A stretch of 64,000 nucleotides of DNA, from positions 1 to 64,000 of the forward strand of contig JAFQHU010000002.1 in the NCBI GenBank assembly GCA_017397845.1, in the 5' to 3' direction. This stretch comes from Clostridia bacterium. GTDB lineage: Bacteria; Bacillota; Clostridia; Oscillospirales; Acutalibacteraceae. The notes beneath the pieces were generated by a model. The model did no database searches and was not told the DNA's origin. It worked only from the letters and a program-made list of their open reading frames with translations. Each line of letters starts with the position of its first letter. Positions within the stretch are counted from its first letter, which is position 1. The translations under genes and the position numbers were made by a program. Below are positions 9,173-17,678 of this stretch, one piece after another.

Positions 9173-9336
9173 CGGAAGTAAGCGGATAAACCGCACTAAT
9201 TCATATTCCGACACAGCATTTTCTAAGGGTATTTGCCTACGAAAGGCTGTGCGTGACCGAAAAAACACTGCCTGATAGGAGAAAAAATTCAGGTACCGGT
9301 CAAGGGTACACGGGGAAACCACTGTACCTTCCGTGA
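9173..9336 (+). promoter_or_regulatory. Moco/Tuco riboswitch candidate upstream of tupA
   Basis: A structured leader between promoter and tupA. Visible pairings: CGGAA/TTCCG enclosing GCGG/CCGC (9173-9210); CACAGC (9212-9217) with GCTGTG (9246-9251), capped by a GCCTACGAAAGGC hairpin; TGACCG (9254-9259) with CGGTCA (9297-9302), enclosing CCTGA/TCAGG; and AAGGGTACA with TGTACCTT (9302-9330) around GGGGAAACCAC, followed by CCGTG. Several helices with a GAAA element and its position before tungstate transport and pterin genes fit the Moco RNA motif. That motif includes a tungsten-cofactor variant lacking one stem. The expected outcome is lower expression when cofactor is abundant. Identification is by pattern and context, without a covariance-model search. 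Confidence 0.7.
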
Positions 9337-9355
9337 TTGAAAAGGAGAATGAATT

Positions 9356-10213
9356 ATGAAAAAACTTCTCGCTGTATTACTCGCAGCACTCATGCTCTTC
9401 GCTCTGGCAGCCTGCGGCGGCACAGAGGGAACAACCGATCCCGACACCTCGGTACAAACTCCCGCAAATCCCGTAATCCGTATGTCCACCACCACATCCG
9501 TAAATGATTCAGGACTTCTTCCTTATCTTCTTCCTGTTTTCGAAAAAGCAACAGGATATACCGTTGAGGTTCAGTCCGCAGGTACGGGTGCAGCTATCCA
9601 GAAAGCTAAAGACGGAAATGCAGACCTTATTCTCGTTCATGCAAAGGCTTCGGAGGAAGCTTTCATCGAAGAAGGCTACGGTGTAGAAAGAAAACCATTT
9701 ATGTATAACTTCTTTGTAATCGTCGGTCCTGCTGATGACCCTGCCGGCATCAAAAACGGTGCTGAAAATGCTGCTGAAGCCTTCCGTAAGATTGCCGACA
9801 CCGAATCAACCTTTATTTCACGCGGTGACGAAAGCGGCACACATAAGGCAGAGCTTAAAATTTGGGGCGAAAATGTTCCCGATGCGGAAAAAGAGGCTTG
9901 GTACATTAACGCAGGTCAGGGTATGGGCGCATGCCTTACCATGGCAAGTGAAAAGGGAGCCTACTGTCTCACTGATAAGGCCACCTTCCTTTCAAACAAA
10001 GATTCTCTCAATCTCGAAATCATCCTCGAAGAAAGTGAAGACATGCAAAACGTGTACTCTCTCATCGAATGCAACCCCGAAAAGCTCGACGGTGTAAATA
10101 CCGAAGGTGCCAAGGCTCTTATAGATTGGATGATGAGTCCCGAAGCCTCCGCTCTTATCGCCGAATACGGTAAAGAGCAATACGGTCAGGCTCTCTTCTA
10201 TCTCGAACAGTAA
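9356..10213 (+). CDS. tupA: Tungstate ABC transporter substrate-binding lipoprotein TupA
   Basis: Binds tungstate outside the membrane for the TupBC importer. The 285-residue precursor has a lipoprotein signal with lipobox ALAAC (Cys20). The mature part carries the TupA-type anion-binding phrase STTTSVNDSGLLPYLLP and then GTGAAIQKAKDGNADLILVHA, FISRGDESGTHKAE and GMGACLTMASEKGAY. These separate TupA from ModA and WtpA. An AAGGAG site lies 8 nt before the ATG. It is the first gene after the riboswitch candidate. Preference for tungstate is a family property, reinforced here by the adjacent aldehyde oxidoreductase. Confidence 0.9.
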   Translation: MKKLLAVLLAALMLFALAACGGTEGTTDPDTSVQTPANPVIRMSTTTSVNDSGLLPYLLPVFEKATGYTVEVQSAGTGAAIQKAKDGNADLILVHAKASEEAFIEEGYGVERKPFMYNFFVIVGPADDPAGIKNGAENAAEAFRKIADTESTFISRGDESGTHKAELKIWGENVPDAEKEAWYINAGQGMGACLTMASEKGAYCLTDKATFLSNKDSLNLEIILEESEDMQNVYSLIECNPEKLDGVNTEGAKALIDWMMSPEASALIAEYGKEQYGQALFYLEQ

Positions 10214-10222
10214 TCTGAAAAT

Positions 10223-10906
10223 TTGGAAAAGATTTTTGAAGCCTTTGAAATGCTTATCAGCGCAGACAGAGAAATTTTACAGATAATCGGCGTCACACTG
10301 AGAATGTCATTTTTCTCTACGACTGTTTCCTGTCTGGCAGGTATGCCTCTCGGCATACTTATAACAAGCATCGATTTCAAAGGAAAACGGACAATCAGAA
10401 AAATAATAAATACCTTAATGGGCTTGCCACCTGTGGTGGCAGGCCTGATTGTCTATATGCTTTTTACCAAATACGGTATTTTCGGCTCATTGGGTCTGCT
10501 TTTTACTGTCGAAGTTATGGTAATCGCCCAATGCCTGCTGATAATCCCTGTTGTGATAAGTCTTACATCAAGTGTATGCTCGGTAAACGGGAAAAATCTC
10601 CTCGAAACCTCAAAAGGTCTTTCCTTCGGCAAGCTGAAAACCATGCGGCTTTTCCTTTCACAGAACAAGACTGCTCTTATGTCCGTTATGCTTACTGCCT
10701 TCGGCAGATCAATTGCCGAGGTCGGTGCCGTAAGCATCGTCGGCGGTAATATCCAATGGAAAACCAGAGTTATGACAACAGCGATTATGCTCGAAACCAA
10801 CAAGGGTAATTTTGAATTTGCTCTTGCTCTCGGAATGGTGCTTCTTTTAATCTCCTTTGCGGTAAACATTATCGCATCACTTTTTGCAAAGGAGGAAGGA
10901 CAATGA
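10223..10906 (+). CDS. tupB: Tungstate ABC transporter permease TupB
   Basis: Membrane channel of the tungstate importer. The 227 residues have about five hydrophobic segments and a permease EAA-like loop at GKNLLETSKGLSFGKLKTM (about 120-140). The segment AFGRSIAEVGAVSIVGGNI (about 160-178) is characteristic of TupB/WtpB/ModB permeases. The start is uncertain. TTG at 10223 keeps the typical N-terminal FEAFEMLISADREILQIIG, but no clear ribosome site is visible; ATG at 10250 is the alternative. It lies 9 nt after tupA and ends in an ATGA overlap with tupC. Confidence 0.88.
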   Translation: MEKIFEAFEMLISADREILQIIGVTLRMSFFSTTVSCLAGMPLGILITSIDFKGKRTIRKIINTLMGLPPVVAGLIVYMLFTKYGIFGSLGLLFTVEVMVIAQCLLIIPVVISLTSSVCSVNGKNLLETSKGLSFGKLKTMRLFLSQNKTALMSVMLTAFGRSIAEVGAVSIVGGNIQWKTRVMTTAIMLETNKGNFEFALALGMVLLLISFAVNIIASLFAKEEGQ

Positions 10907-11526
10907 TAAAAATAAATAATCTGAAAAAGCTTTACGGAGAAAGAACAGTGCTCGATATTCCTCTGCTTGAAATCAAAAGCGGTGAATGTGTCGTCCTGAC
11001 AGGTCACAACGGAAGCGGCAAAAGCACACTTTTAAAAATACTTGCCGGAACAGTGAAAGAAAACGAAGGGAAAGCAATTTCAGAGGGAAAGATTTATTAT
11101 CTTCCGCAGCAAAGTATACCCTTTAATAAAAGTGTAAAAGCAAATATACTTTTCTGTCTTGACGGTAAAAGGAAAATAAAGAGAGAGCTTTGTGACGATG
11201 TGCTCAACGCTTTCGAGCTGAAGCAATTTGAAAATAAAAGTGCAAAAACTCTTTCCGGAGGCGAATGTCAGCGGCTCGCATTAGCGAGAGTTCTTTGCAG
11301 AAAGGGCGACATTATTTTGCTTGATGAGCCCTCAAGTGCCGCAGACAATAAAGGCAGAGCACTCATAAATGAGCTTATAAAGCAATATTGCGAAAAAACC
11401 GGCTGTACTCTCATTATGACTACTCATACGGGAGAATTTCCAAAAATAAGCAATCTTCGCATTATTGAGCTATGCGACGGTAAAATAAAAAAAGATTCAA
11501 TGACAGGAGAAATAAACGATGCTTAA
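10903..11526 (+). CDS. tupC: Tungstate ABC transporter ATPase TupC
   Basis: Drives tungstate import. The 207-residue ATPase is complete for a short ABC subunit: Walker A GHNGSGKST (about 34-42), Q-loop YLPQQ, signature LSGGECQRLALARVL (about 120-134), Walker B DIILLDEPSSAADNKG, and switch His in MTTHTGEF. It has no TOBE domain, unlike ModC. The ATG overlaps the tupB stop by 4 nt and the gene overlaps moeA by 8 nt, so the operon is tightly packed. Confidence 0.92.
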   Translation: MIKINNLKKLYGERTVLDIPLLEIKSGECVVLTGHNGSGKSTLLKILAGTVKENEGKAISEGKIYYLPQQSIPFNKSVKANILFCLDGKRKIKRELCDDVLNAFELKQFENKSAKTLSGGECQRLALARVLCRKGDIILLDEPSSAADNKGRALINELIKQYCEKTGCTLIMTTHTGEFPKISNLRIIELCDGKIKKDSMTGEINDA

Positions 11527-12721
11527 CGTTGTTTCCTTTGATGAAGCAATCAGAATAACAAAGAATGAATTTTCATTTTTTGATCCCGGAACTGAAATTC
11601 TCAGTATTACCGAATGTACAGGCAGAGTTACGGCAAAGGATATCGTGTCCCGGGAAAATATTCCTCCCTTTGACAGAAGCACCGTAGACGGCTATGCTGT
11701 TTTGTCCTCCGACACATTCGGTGCGAGCGAGGGAATCCCGTCTATGCTTTCAGTCAAAGGCGAAATACTTATGGGTGAGGAAGCAAAAGGTTTTATCAGA
11801 AGCGGTGAATGTATAAAGATTTCAACCGGAGGCATGCTGCCTGCAGGTGCCGACAGTGTGGTAATGGTGGAATATACAGAAAAAATGATCGATGAAACCT
11901 GTCTTATTTTTAAAGCTGTCAGTCCGTTTCAGAATGTCACCAAAGCGGGTGACGACGTAAAGACAGGTCAGAAAATCATAAGCAAAGGTACGCTTCTCAC
12001 CTCGAAGCATGTCGGTATTCTTTGCGCTTTGGGAATAAATGAAGTGGAGTGTGTCAGAAAAATAAAGGTCGGAATTATCTCAAGCGGCGATGAAATCGTA
12101 CCCGTACAAAAAGATATTCCTTTCGGAAAAATCCGTGATATAAACAGTCACTTTCTGTCGGCCCTGATGAAAGAAAAAGGCTGTGATGCTTTGGAATACG
12201 GAATAGTAAAGGATAACATCGATGAGCTTTATGATACTTTACAAAAAGCAGCTGACGAATGTGATGTGATTATGATTTCCGGCGGTTCATCTGCGGGTAA
12301 CAAGGATATGACCTGCGATGTCATAGAAAAAAACGGAAAAGTTTACTATCACGGAATCGCCGTAAAGCCCGGTAAACCGACCATTTTCGGAAAACTGAAT
12401 AATAAGGCAGTTTTCGGTCTGCCAGGACACCCGGCAGCAGCTTATCTTATTGCAAAAACCGTAGTTACGGAGCTTATTCGCTTTTTCAGCGGAGAAACAG
12501 GAAAGGATTTTACTCTTACAGCCGAAATAACCGAAAGTATTTCATCAAATCACGGCAGAGAAGAGCTTGTCCCTGTAATTTTCGAAAACGGAAAGGCTCA
12601 GCCTCTTTTTTTCAAAAGCGGTCTCGTCTCTCTGCTCTCCACCGCTGACGGCTACATTATCGTCCCGCGTAACAAGGAAGGCCTATTAAAAAACGAAACA
12701 GTTACGGTACATTTATTTTAA
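11519..12721 (+). CDS. moeA: Molybdopterin molybdenumtransferase MoeA (first copy)
   Basis: Inserts the oxyanion metal into adenylated pterin. The 400-residue single-domain-set protein has the MoeA order: PPFDRSTVDGYAV near residue 50, GECIKISTGGMLPAGADSVVMVE (about 93-115, quoted in part), KVGIISSGDEIV (about 180), MISGGSSAGNKDMTCDVI (about 255) and AVKPGKPTIFGKLNNKAVFGLPGHPAAA (about 280-307, spanning the GLPGHP loop). It overlaps tupC by 8 nt and is followed after 11 nt by a second MoeA. Two MoeA proteins in one operon suggest either metal-specific (W versus Mo) insertases or a heteromer. Confidence 0.9.
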   Translation: MLNVVSFDEAIRITKNEFSFFDPGTEILSITECTGRVTAKDIVSRENIPPFDRSTVDGYAVLSSDTFGASEGIPSMLSVKGEILMGEEAKGFIRSGECIKISTGGMLPAGADSVVMVEYTEKMIDETCLIFKAVSPFQNVTKAGDDVKTGQKIISKGTLLTSKHVGILCALGINEVECVRKIKVGIISSGDEIVPVQKDIPFGKIRDINSHFLSALMKEKGCDALEYGIVKDNIDELYDTLQKAADECDVIMISGGSSAGNKDMTCDVIEKNGKVYYHGIAVKPGKPTIFGKLNNKAVFGLPGHPAAAYLIAKTVVTELIRFFSGETGKDFTLTAEITESISSNHGREELVPVIFENGKAQPLFFKSGLVSLLSTADGYIIVPRNKEGLLKNETVTVHLF

Positions 12722-12732
12722 GGTGAAAAACT

Positions 12733-14607
12733 ATGAAGCATAACTATCTCGACAACATACCCTTAGAAGAAGCAAAAGAAAAATTCTTTTCTCTCATAAA
12801 AAACAACTTTAAACATTCATCGGAAATAATTCCGACAGCCGAAGCCGCAGGCAGAGTGATCACCGAAGCGGCATACGCACAAATCTGTTCTCCCCATTAT
12901 AATGCCTCAGCAATGGACGGTATCGCCGTCAGTGCAAAGGATACTTACGGAGCAAGCGAAAGCACTCCGACGATACTTTCCCCCGACAGATATACGGTTG
13001 TTGACACAGGAGACAGCATACCCGATGATAAGGATGCCGTAATAATGGTTGAGGACATTTCCTTTGAACCGGAAGGCAGAGTTAAAATAATATCCTCGGT
13101 GCATCCCTTTCAGAACGTCCGTCAGATCGGCGAAGATATATGTATGGGTGATATGATTGCTCCCTCTTTTACCGTGATCACTCCCCCGCTTTGCGGTGCG
13201 ATGCTTGCAGGCGGTATTACAAAGGTTCCCGTAATAAAAAGACCGAGTGTGGCTATTATTCCTACAGGTGACGAAATCGTACCTCCCACAGAAAATCCGG
13301 AAAAAGGACAAATTATCGAATTCAACTCCTCGATTTTTTCGGGTATGCTCAAGGAATGGGGTGCCGAGCCGAAAATTTATCCCATAATTCCCGACAAAAA
13401 AGAGCTGCTTAAAGAAAAGATCAAGGATGCATCGGAAAAGCATGATGCTGTTCTGATTCTTGCCGGCTCTTCTGCGGGCAGAGATGATTACACCTGCGAA
13501 ATCATAAAAGAGCTCGGAAGCGTATGTGTCCACGGTATTGCCATAAAGCCCGGTAAACCCGCCGTTTTAGGAAAAATCGGCAAAGCTCCCGTGGTCGGAC
13601 TCCCCGGATATCCCGTTTCTGCAATAGTAGTGATGAGGGAAATTGTCAAGGATATGATTGTTTTCCTCTCACAAGGAAAAATAAAAGAAGAGGAAAAGAT
13701 AACCGCGCTTTTGGGTAAACGTATCGTTTCTTCTCTCAAATACCGCGAATACGTCAGAGTTACAGTCGGTAAAATCGGGGAAAATTACGTCGCCGTTCCT
13801 TTACCCAGAGGTGCAGGCATAGTAACCAGCTTCACCAAAGCGGACGGCATAATTACCGTGCCTCAGAACTGCGAAGGTATTGAACAGGGCGAAGATGTCG
13901 AAGTAACGCTCATAAGCTCACATAAGGATATCACATCTTCGATAATCGTAACAGGCAGCCATGACCCGATCATAGACGAAATAAATGACATTTTGAAAAT
14001 CAAAGGTTATCCTTATTCGGTTTCTTCATCACATGTGGGAAGCATGGGCGCTCTGAATGCGGTGAAAATGAAGCAGGCACATTTGGGCGGTACGCATATG
14101 CTTGACACTCAAACGGGTGAATATAACAAAAGCTATATAGAAAAATACCTTGACAGCAAGGATGCAACTCTCATAAAGGGTATAGGCAGAATACAGGGTC
14201 TTATGGTACAGAAGGGCAACCCGAAAAAAATACATACCTTTAATGATATTGTCGGTCACAGATATGCAAACCGACAGCTTGGTTCGGGTACACGCATACT
14301 TTTTGATTACCTTCTGAAAAAACATTGCATCGATAAAGCCGATATCGACGGATACGGAAACGAAGAATTTACTCACACTGCTGTCGCCGCACAGATTGCG
14401 GGCGGAAATGCTGATTGCGGTCTCGGAATTTATTCAGCGGCGCAGATGTACGGTCTCGATTTTATTGAAATAACCGTGGAAGAATATGACTTTATAGTAA
14501 ATAACGATTTTATCGGCACGCCGATGTATAATGCATTTACGGAAATATTCCGAAGTGATGAGCTGAAAAAGCGTATGAAAAAGATGGGAGGCTACTGCTT
14601 TGAGTGA
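12733..14607 (+). CDS. MoeA fused to a PBP-like C-terminal domain
   Basis: The first ~400 of 624 residues repeat MoeA (PHYNASAMDGIAV, IPTGDEIVPP, LAGSSAGRDDYTCEII, KPGKPAVLGKI, GLPGYP). From about 400 on there is a periplasmic-binding-protein-like domain without a signal peptide (ITSSIIVTGSHDPIIDEI, SSHVGSMGALNAVK, GSGTRILFDYLL, GGNADCGLGIYSAAQMYGL). This fusion is known from archaea and Clostridia, and the C-terminal part is thought to bind oxyanion or cofactor inside the cell. HPTAA-like loop differences (GLPGYP here, GLPGHP in the first copy) may reflect different metals. It overlaps moaC by 8 nt. Confidence 0.88.
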   Translation: MKHNYLDNIPLEEAKEKFFSLIKNNFKHSSEIIPTAEAAGRVITEAAYAQICSPHYNASAMDGIAVSAKDTYGASESTPTILSPDRYTVVDTGDSIPDDKDAVIMVEDISFEPEGRVKIISSVHPFQNVRQIGEDICMGDMIAPSFTVITPPLCGAMLAGGITKVPVIKRPSVAIIPTGDEIVPPTENPEKGQIIEFNSSIFSGMLKEWGAEPKIYPIIPDKKELLKEKIKDASEKHDAVLILAGSSAGRDDYTCEIIKELGSVCVHGIAIKPGKPAVLGKIGKAPVVGLPGYPVSAIVVMREIVKDMIVFLSQGKIKEEEKITALLGKRIVSSLKYREYVRVTVGKIGENYVAVPLPRGAGIVTSFTKADGIITVPQNCEGIEQGEDVEVTLISSHKDITSSIIVTGSHDPIIDEINDILKIKGYPYSVSSSHVGSMGALNAVKMKQAHLGGTHMLDTQTGEYNKSYIEKYLDSKDATLIKGIGRIQGLMVQKGNPKKIHTFNDIVGHRYANRQLGSGTRILFDYLLKKHCIDKADIDGYGNEEFTHTAVAAQIAGGNADCGLGIYSAAQMYGLDFIEITVEEYDFIVNNDFIGTPMYNAFTEIFRSDELKKRMKKMGGYCFE

Positions 14608-15073
14608 TTTTACACATCTCAACAAAAAAGGTGAAGCGGTTATGGTTGATGTCGGAGAAAAAAGCATTACCGAAAGAACAGCTGTAGCTTTCGCTAAAAT
14701 AAGAATGAAAGAAGATACCTTGTCAGCTTTGCTTACAAGTCAGCTAAAAAAAGGTGACGGCCTTGCCACCGCCAGAATAGCAGGTATAATGGGCGGAAAA
14801 AACACATCTTCACTTATACCTCTTTGCCATAATATTCCCATCGACAAAATCGAAATAACCTTTGATAACAACGGCAAGGATGAGCTTCACATTTACGCGA
14901 ATGCCAAATGTAACTATAAAACCGGCATCGAAATGGAGGCTCTCACTGCGGTGAGCATAAGCGCACTTACAGTTTACGATATGTGCAAGGCGATAGATAA
15001 ATCAATGGTTATAGAAGAAATCAGATTGCTCGAAAAAAAGGGCGGAAAGAGCGATTATATATATGAAGGATAA
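14600..15073 (+). CDS. moaC: Cyclic pyranopterin monophosphate synthase MoaC
   Basis: Second half of the first step in molybdopterin synthesis: turns the MoaA product into cPMP. The 157 residues include KGDGLATARIAGIMGGKN, the LCHNIPIDKIE segment with the active-site His (the usual form is LCHPI), KTGIEMEALTAVSISALTVYDMCKAIDK with catalytic Glu and Lys, and VIEEIRLLEKKGGKS. It starts with TTG at 14600 inside the end of the MoeA fusion and overlaps moaA by 11 nt. Confidence 0.93.
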   Translation: MSDFTHLNKKGEAVMVDVGEKSITERTAVAFAKIRMKEDTLSALLTSQLKKGDGLATARIAGIMGGKNTSSLIPLCHNIPIDKIEITFDNNGKDELHIYANAKCNYKTGIEMEALTAVSISALTVYDMCKAIDKSMVIEEIRLLEKKGGKSDYIYEG

Positions 15074-16001
15074 AACAGGCAGAGATATTGATTATCTTCG
15101 TATTTCCCTTACAGACAAATGTAACCTGAGCTGTATTTACTGCAAGGGAAGCGAAAAGCACAAAAAAGAGCTTTCCGTATCGGAGATAGAAAAAATCGTT
15201 AAAGGCTTTGCTTCCTGCGGGATTAAAAAGGTCCGTCTTACAGGCGGTGAGCCTCTTTTGAGAAGCGATATTGCAGAAATAATAAGGTCTTTGAAAAAAA
15301 TTGACGGAATAGAAAAAATTGTTCTTACCACTAACGGCATACTTTTGAAAGCTTATGCAAAGGAGCTGAAAAATGCCGGGTTGAGCGCTGTCAATATAAG
15401 TTTGGATACAACAGATCAAAAACAGTACGCTGAGCTGACCGGTGCGGACAAGCTTAAAGATGTTTTTGAAGGAATAAAAGCCGCTCAGGAAGTAGGCCTG
15501 TCTCCCGTAAGAATAAATTCGGTTCTTATAAAGGGTAAAAATGACGATTCCGCCAAAGAGCTTATAAGCCTTGCAAAGCACAACGAAATAGATGTGCGTT
15601 TTATCGAGCTTATGCCCTTTACAAAAGAAGGTCGGGACGAAGATAAAATAGTAACAGGTGACGAGATTTTAAATCTGTTCCCTGAACTCACACTCATAGA
15701 AAATAAAGACGAAAAAAGTGTCGCAAGGTATTTTACTGCCGAAGGGTTTAAGGGAAGAATAGGACTTATAACTCCGGTCAGTAACAAGTTTTGTTCGAAA
15801 TGCAACCGAATCAGACTTTTATCCGACGGCAAGGTGCGTCCGTGTCTCGGTGACGAAAAGGAAATCGACCTGATGCCCTTTATCGACAACGAAGCGAAGC
15901 TGCTCGAAGCAATTAAATATGCAATTATGAATAAGCCGACAAATCACAGCTTTAACTGCGAATACGGAAATTTTCATTCCATGAATCAGATCGGAGGTTA
16001 A
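15063..16001 (+). CDS. moaA: GTP 3',8-cyclase MoaA
   Basis: Radical SAM enzyme that rearranges GTP for pyranopterin synthesis. In 312 residues it shows the N-terminal cluster motif CNLSCIYC, TGGEPLLRSDI, and the second cluster motif FCSKCNRIRLLSDGKVRPCL. The C-terminus ends NQIGG, matching the double glycine that reaches the active site in MoaA. The frame begins at ATG 15063 within moaC and is followed 2 nt later by the MOSC gene. Confidence 0.95.
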   Translation: MKDKTGRDIDYLRISLTDKCNLSCIYCKGSEKHKKELSVSEIEKIVKGFASCGIKKVRLTGGEPLLRSDIAEIIRSLKKIDGIEKIVLTTNGILLKAYAKELKNAGLSAVNISLDTTDQKQYAELTGADKLKDVFEGIKAAQEVGLSPVRINSVLIKGKNDDSAKELISLAKHNEIDVRFIELMPFTKEGRDEDKIVTGDEILNLFPELTLIENKDEKSVARYFTAEGFKGRIGLITPVSNKFCSKCNRIRLLSDGKVRPCLGDEKEIDLMPFIDNEAKLLEAIKYAIMNKPTNHSFNCEYGNFHSMNQIGG

Positions 16002-16003
16002 AT

Positions 16004-16465
16004 ATGGCAAAGGTATTATCAATCAATATAAGCGAAAAAAAAGGCACCCCAAAAACAAAAATCAACCCCGGTATTCTTATCGAGGATTTCGGATTTGAAG
16101 GCGATGCACACGCAGGAAAATGGCACAGACAGGTAAGTCTTTTGGCAAAAGAAAGTATAGAAAAAAGCAAAGGTCTTCCCACAGACGGTCTTTGTCACGG
16201 TGTTTTTGCCGAAAATATCACTACGGAGGGTATCGAGCTTTTCACGATCCCCGTCGGCACACAGCTGAAAATCGGCGAATGTATTATTGAAATAAGTCAG
16301 ATCGGCAAAGAATGTCACGACGGCTGTGCCATCAAAAAGCTTGTCGGACAATGTGTAATGCCCCGTGAAGGAGTTTTCGCCAAAGTTATCAAGGGCGGAA
16401 AGGTATTTGAAGGCGATAACATTGAAATTTTATATGTAAACAACAAATACAGCAATTTTGTATAA
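16004..16465 (+). CDS. MOSC domain protein
   Basis: A small MOSC-only protein (153 residues) with FGFEGDAHAGKWHRQVSLL, the central NITTEGIEL segment and the Cys-containing IGKECHDGCAIKKL followed by CVMPREGVFAKV. MOSC domains occur in Mo-cofactor sulfurases and related carriers and are often encoded beside moaA. What this one does for a tungsten cofactor is unknown. It is the last gene of the tup-moe-moa unit. Its last eight codons and stop lie inside a perfect inverted repeat. Confidence 0.88.
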   Translation: MAKVLSINISEKKGTPKTKINPGILIEDFGFEGDAHAGKWHRQVSLLAKESIEKSKGLPTDGLCHGVFAENITTEGIELFTIPVGTQLKIGECIIEISQIGKECHDGCAIKKLVGQCVMPREGVFAKVIKGGKVFEGDNIEILYVNNKYSNFV

Positions 16466-16482
16466 TTGCTGTATTTGTTGTT
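16439..16482. terminator. Perfect 19-bp hairpin ending the cofactor operon
   Basis: Arms 16439-16457 and 16464-16482 are exactly complementary with a 6-nt loop and contain the MOSC stop codon. The 3' arm is rich in T, but no pure T tract follows (GATAAAAA), so termination or 3'-end protection are both possible. Confidence 0.65.
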
Positions 16483-16596
16483 GATAAAAAAAAATATATG
16501 TGTTATATTGTAATGTGAGTTAAAGTACAAAATGCTGTATTATTCAGAAAAATCACTGCACTCTTTGTTCAAAAGCATTAAGGAGCTGTATTTTAT

Positions 16597-17031
16597 ATGA
16601 CAGATAAAGAACTCAGAAAGCTCAGCCGGCTCGAACTGCTTGAATTACTTCTCGAAGCTACCGAAGAAAATGAAAAGCTCAAAGAAATAAACGGGAAGCT
16701 GAAGGAAGAAAACGAAACCGCAGGAAACATCAAAAATCTTTCTGCGGCTACCTGTCGGGTGGAAAATGCACTCAAATATGCAAATGAGCTTATCAGCACT
16801 CTGAAAAACACCTCAGATGAGCTTGAGCCGACAAGCAGCAAGGCATCCGTCGAAAAAGAAAAAAATGCCCCAAAATATATCTCTCACACGGACAGGGATA
16901 TATACTGCCGAATGCTTTGCTTTTTCGCTAAAAACGAAGATAAGCTAAAAATCTTTCCTGATGATATCGAATATGACATCAAAACAAGAATAAGAAACAT
17001 TTTAGAAAGAGGAAGACAAAATAACACCTAA
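16597..17031 (+). CDS. Small coiled-coil protein at the head of the pilus operon
   Basis: A 144-residue soluble protein. Residues 1-50 are strongly helical and charged (KELRKLSRLELLELLLEATE, then EENEKLKEINGKLKEEN) and should form a coiled coil. The rest has TCRVENALKYANELISTLKN and a short C-terminal segment. I have seen similar proteins beside clostridial sortase and pilin genes but know of no assigned function. AAGGAG lies 11 nt before the ATG. It is 22 nt from the signal peptidase gene and probably co-transcribed. A role as a cytoplasmic assembly or regulatory partner is speculation. Confidence 0.65.
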   Translation: MTDKELRKLSRLELLELLLEATEENEKLKEINGKLKEENETAGNIKNLSAATCRVENALKYANELISTLKNTSDELEPTSSKASVEKEKNAPKYISHTDRDIYCRMLCFFAKNEDKLKIFPDDIEYDIKTRIRNILERGRQNNT

Positions 17032-17053
17032 CTTTACAGGAGCGTTACAGCTG

Positions 17054-17647
17054 ATGGCACGGAAAAGAAAAAACAATAATATGACGCTTCCTACTGCAAA
17101 TCAGATTGAAGCTGAAATCCTCAGAGAAAAATACAACAGAAAATACAAACAGGTACTCAGAAGCACCGTGTATTCACTTATTGTTGTCGCTGCCGTTGCG
17201 GTACTCACGGCAACTCTCGCTTTTCCTGTTCTGCAAATTTCGGGAAGCAGTATGGAGCCTACTCTTAACGACGAAGAAATAGTCGTGCTTTTAAAAACAA
17301 CAAACATGAGAAAAGGTGATCTTTGCTGCTTTTCTTATCAGAATAAGTTGCTTATAAAGCGTGTTATCGGTCTGCCGGGAGACAAAATAAATATAGACGG
17401 AAGCGGAAATGTTTATATAAACAATGAACTCATAAACGAACCCTATGTCACTGACAAAGCTTTGGGTGAATGTGATATTACCTTTCCGTGCTATGTAACA
17501 GACAATCATTATTTCGTTTTAGGTGATCACCGCTCGACATCAATCGACAGCCGCAGCAGCGTAATCGGACTCGTAAGCGAGGAGTTTATTGTCGGAAAAA
17601 TATTTTTCAGAATATGGCCATTTGACAGTATCAGCCTGGTTGACTGA
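17054..17647 (+). CDS. lepB: Signal peptidase I of the pilus locus
   Basis: Membrane serine protease that would cleave secretory signals of the pilins encoded downstream. The 197 residues contain one N-terminal helix (about 35-58), the nucleophile motif SGSSMEPTL, the general-base Lys in LLIKRVIGLPGDKI, and the conserved FVLGDHRSTSIDSRSSVIGLV. Pilus loci in Gram-positive bacteria often include such a SipA-like peptidase, some of them acting as chaperones, but this copy keeps both Ser and Lys and should be active. It starts at ATG 17054 behind an AGGAG site. Confidence 0.92.
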   Translation: MARKRKNNNMTLPTANQIEAEILREKYNRKYKQVLRSTVYSLIVVAAVAVLTATLAFPVLQISGSSMEPTLNDEEIVVLLKTTNMRKGDLCCFSYQNKLLIKRVIGLPGDKINIDGSGNVYINNELINEPYVTDKALGECDITFPCYVTDNHYFVLGDHRSTSIDSRSSVIGLVSEEFIVGKIFFRIWPFDSISLVD

Positions 17648-17678
17648 TATTTATAAAGCGTAAAAGGAGGTAGCAGGT

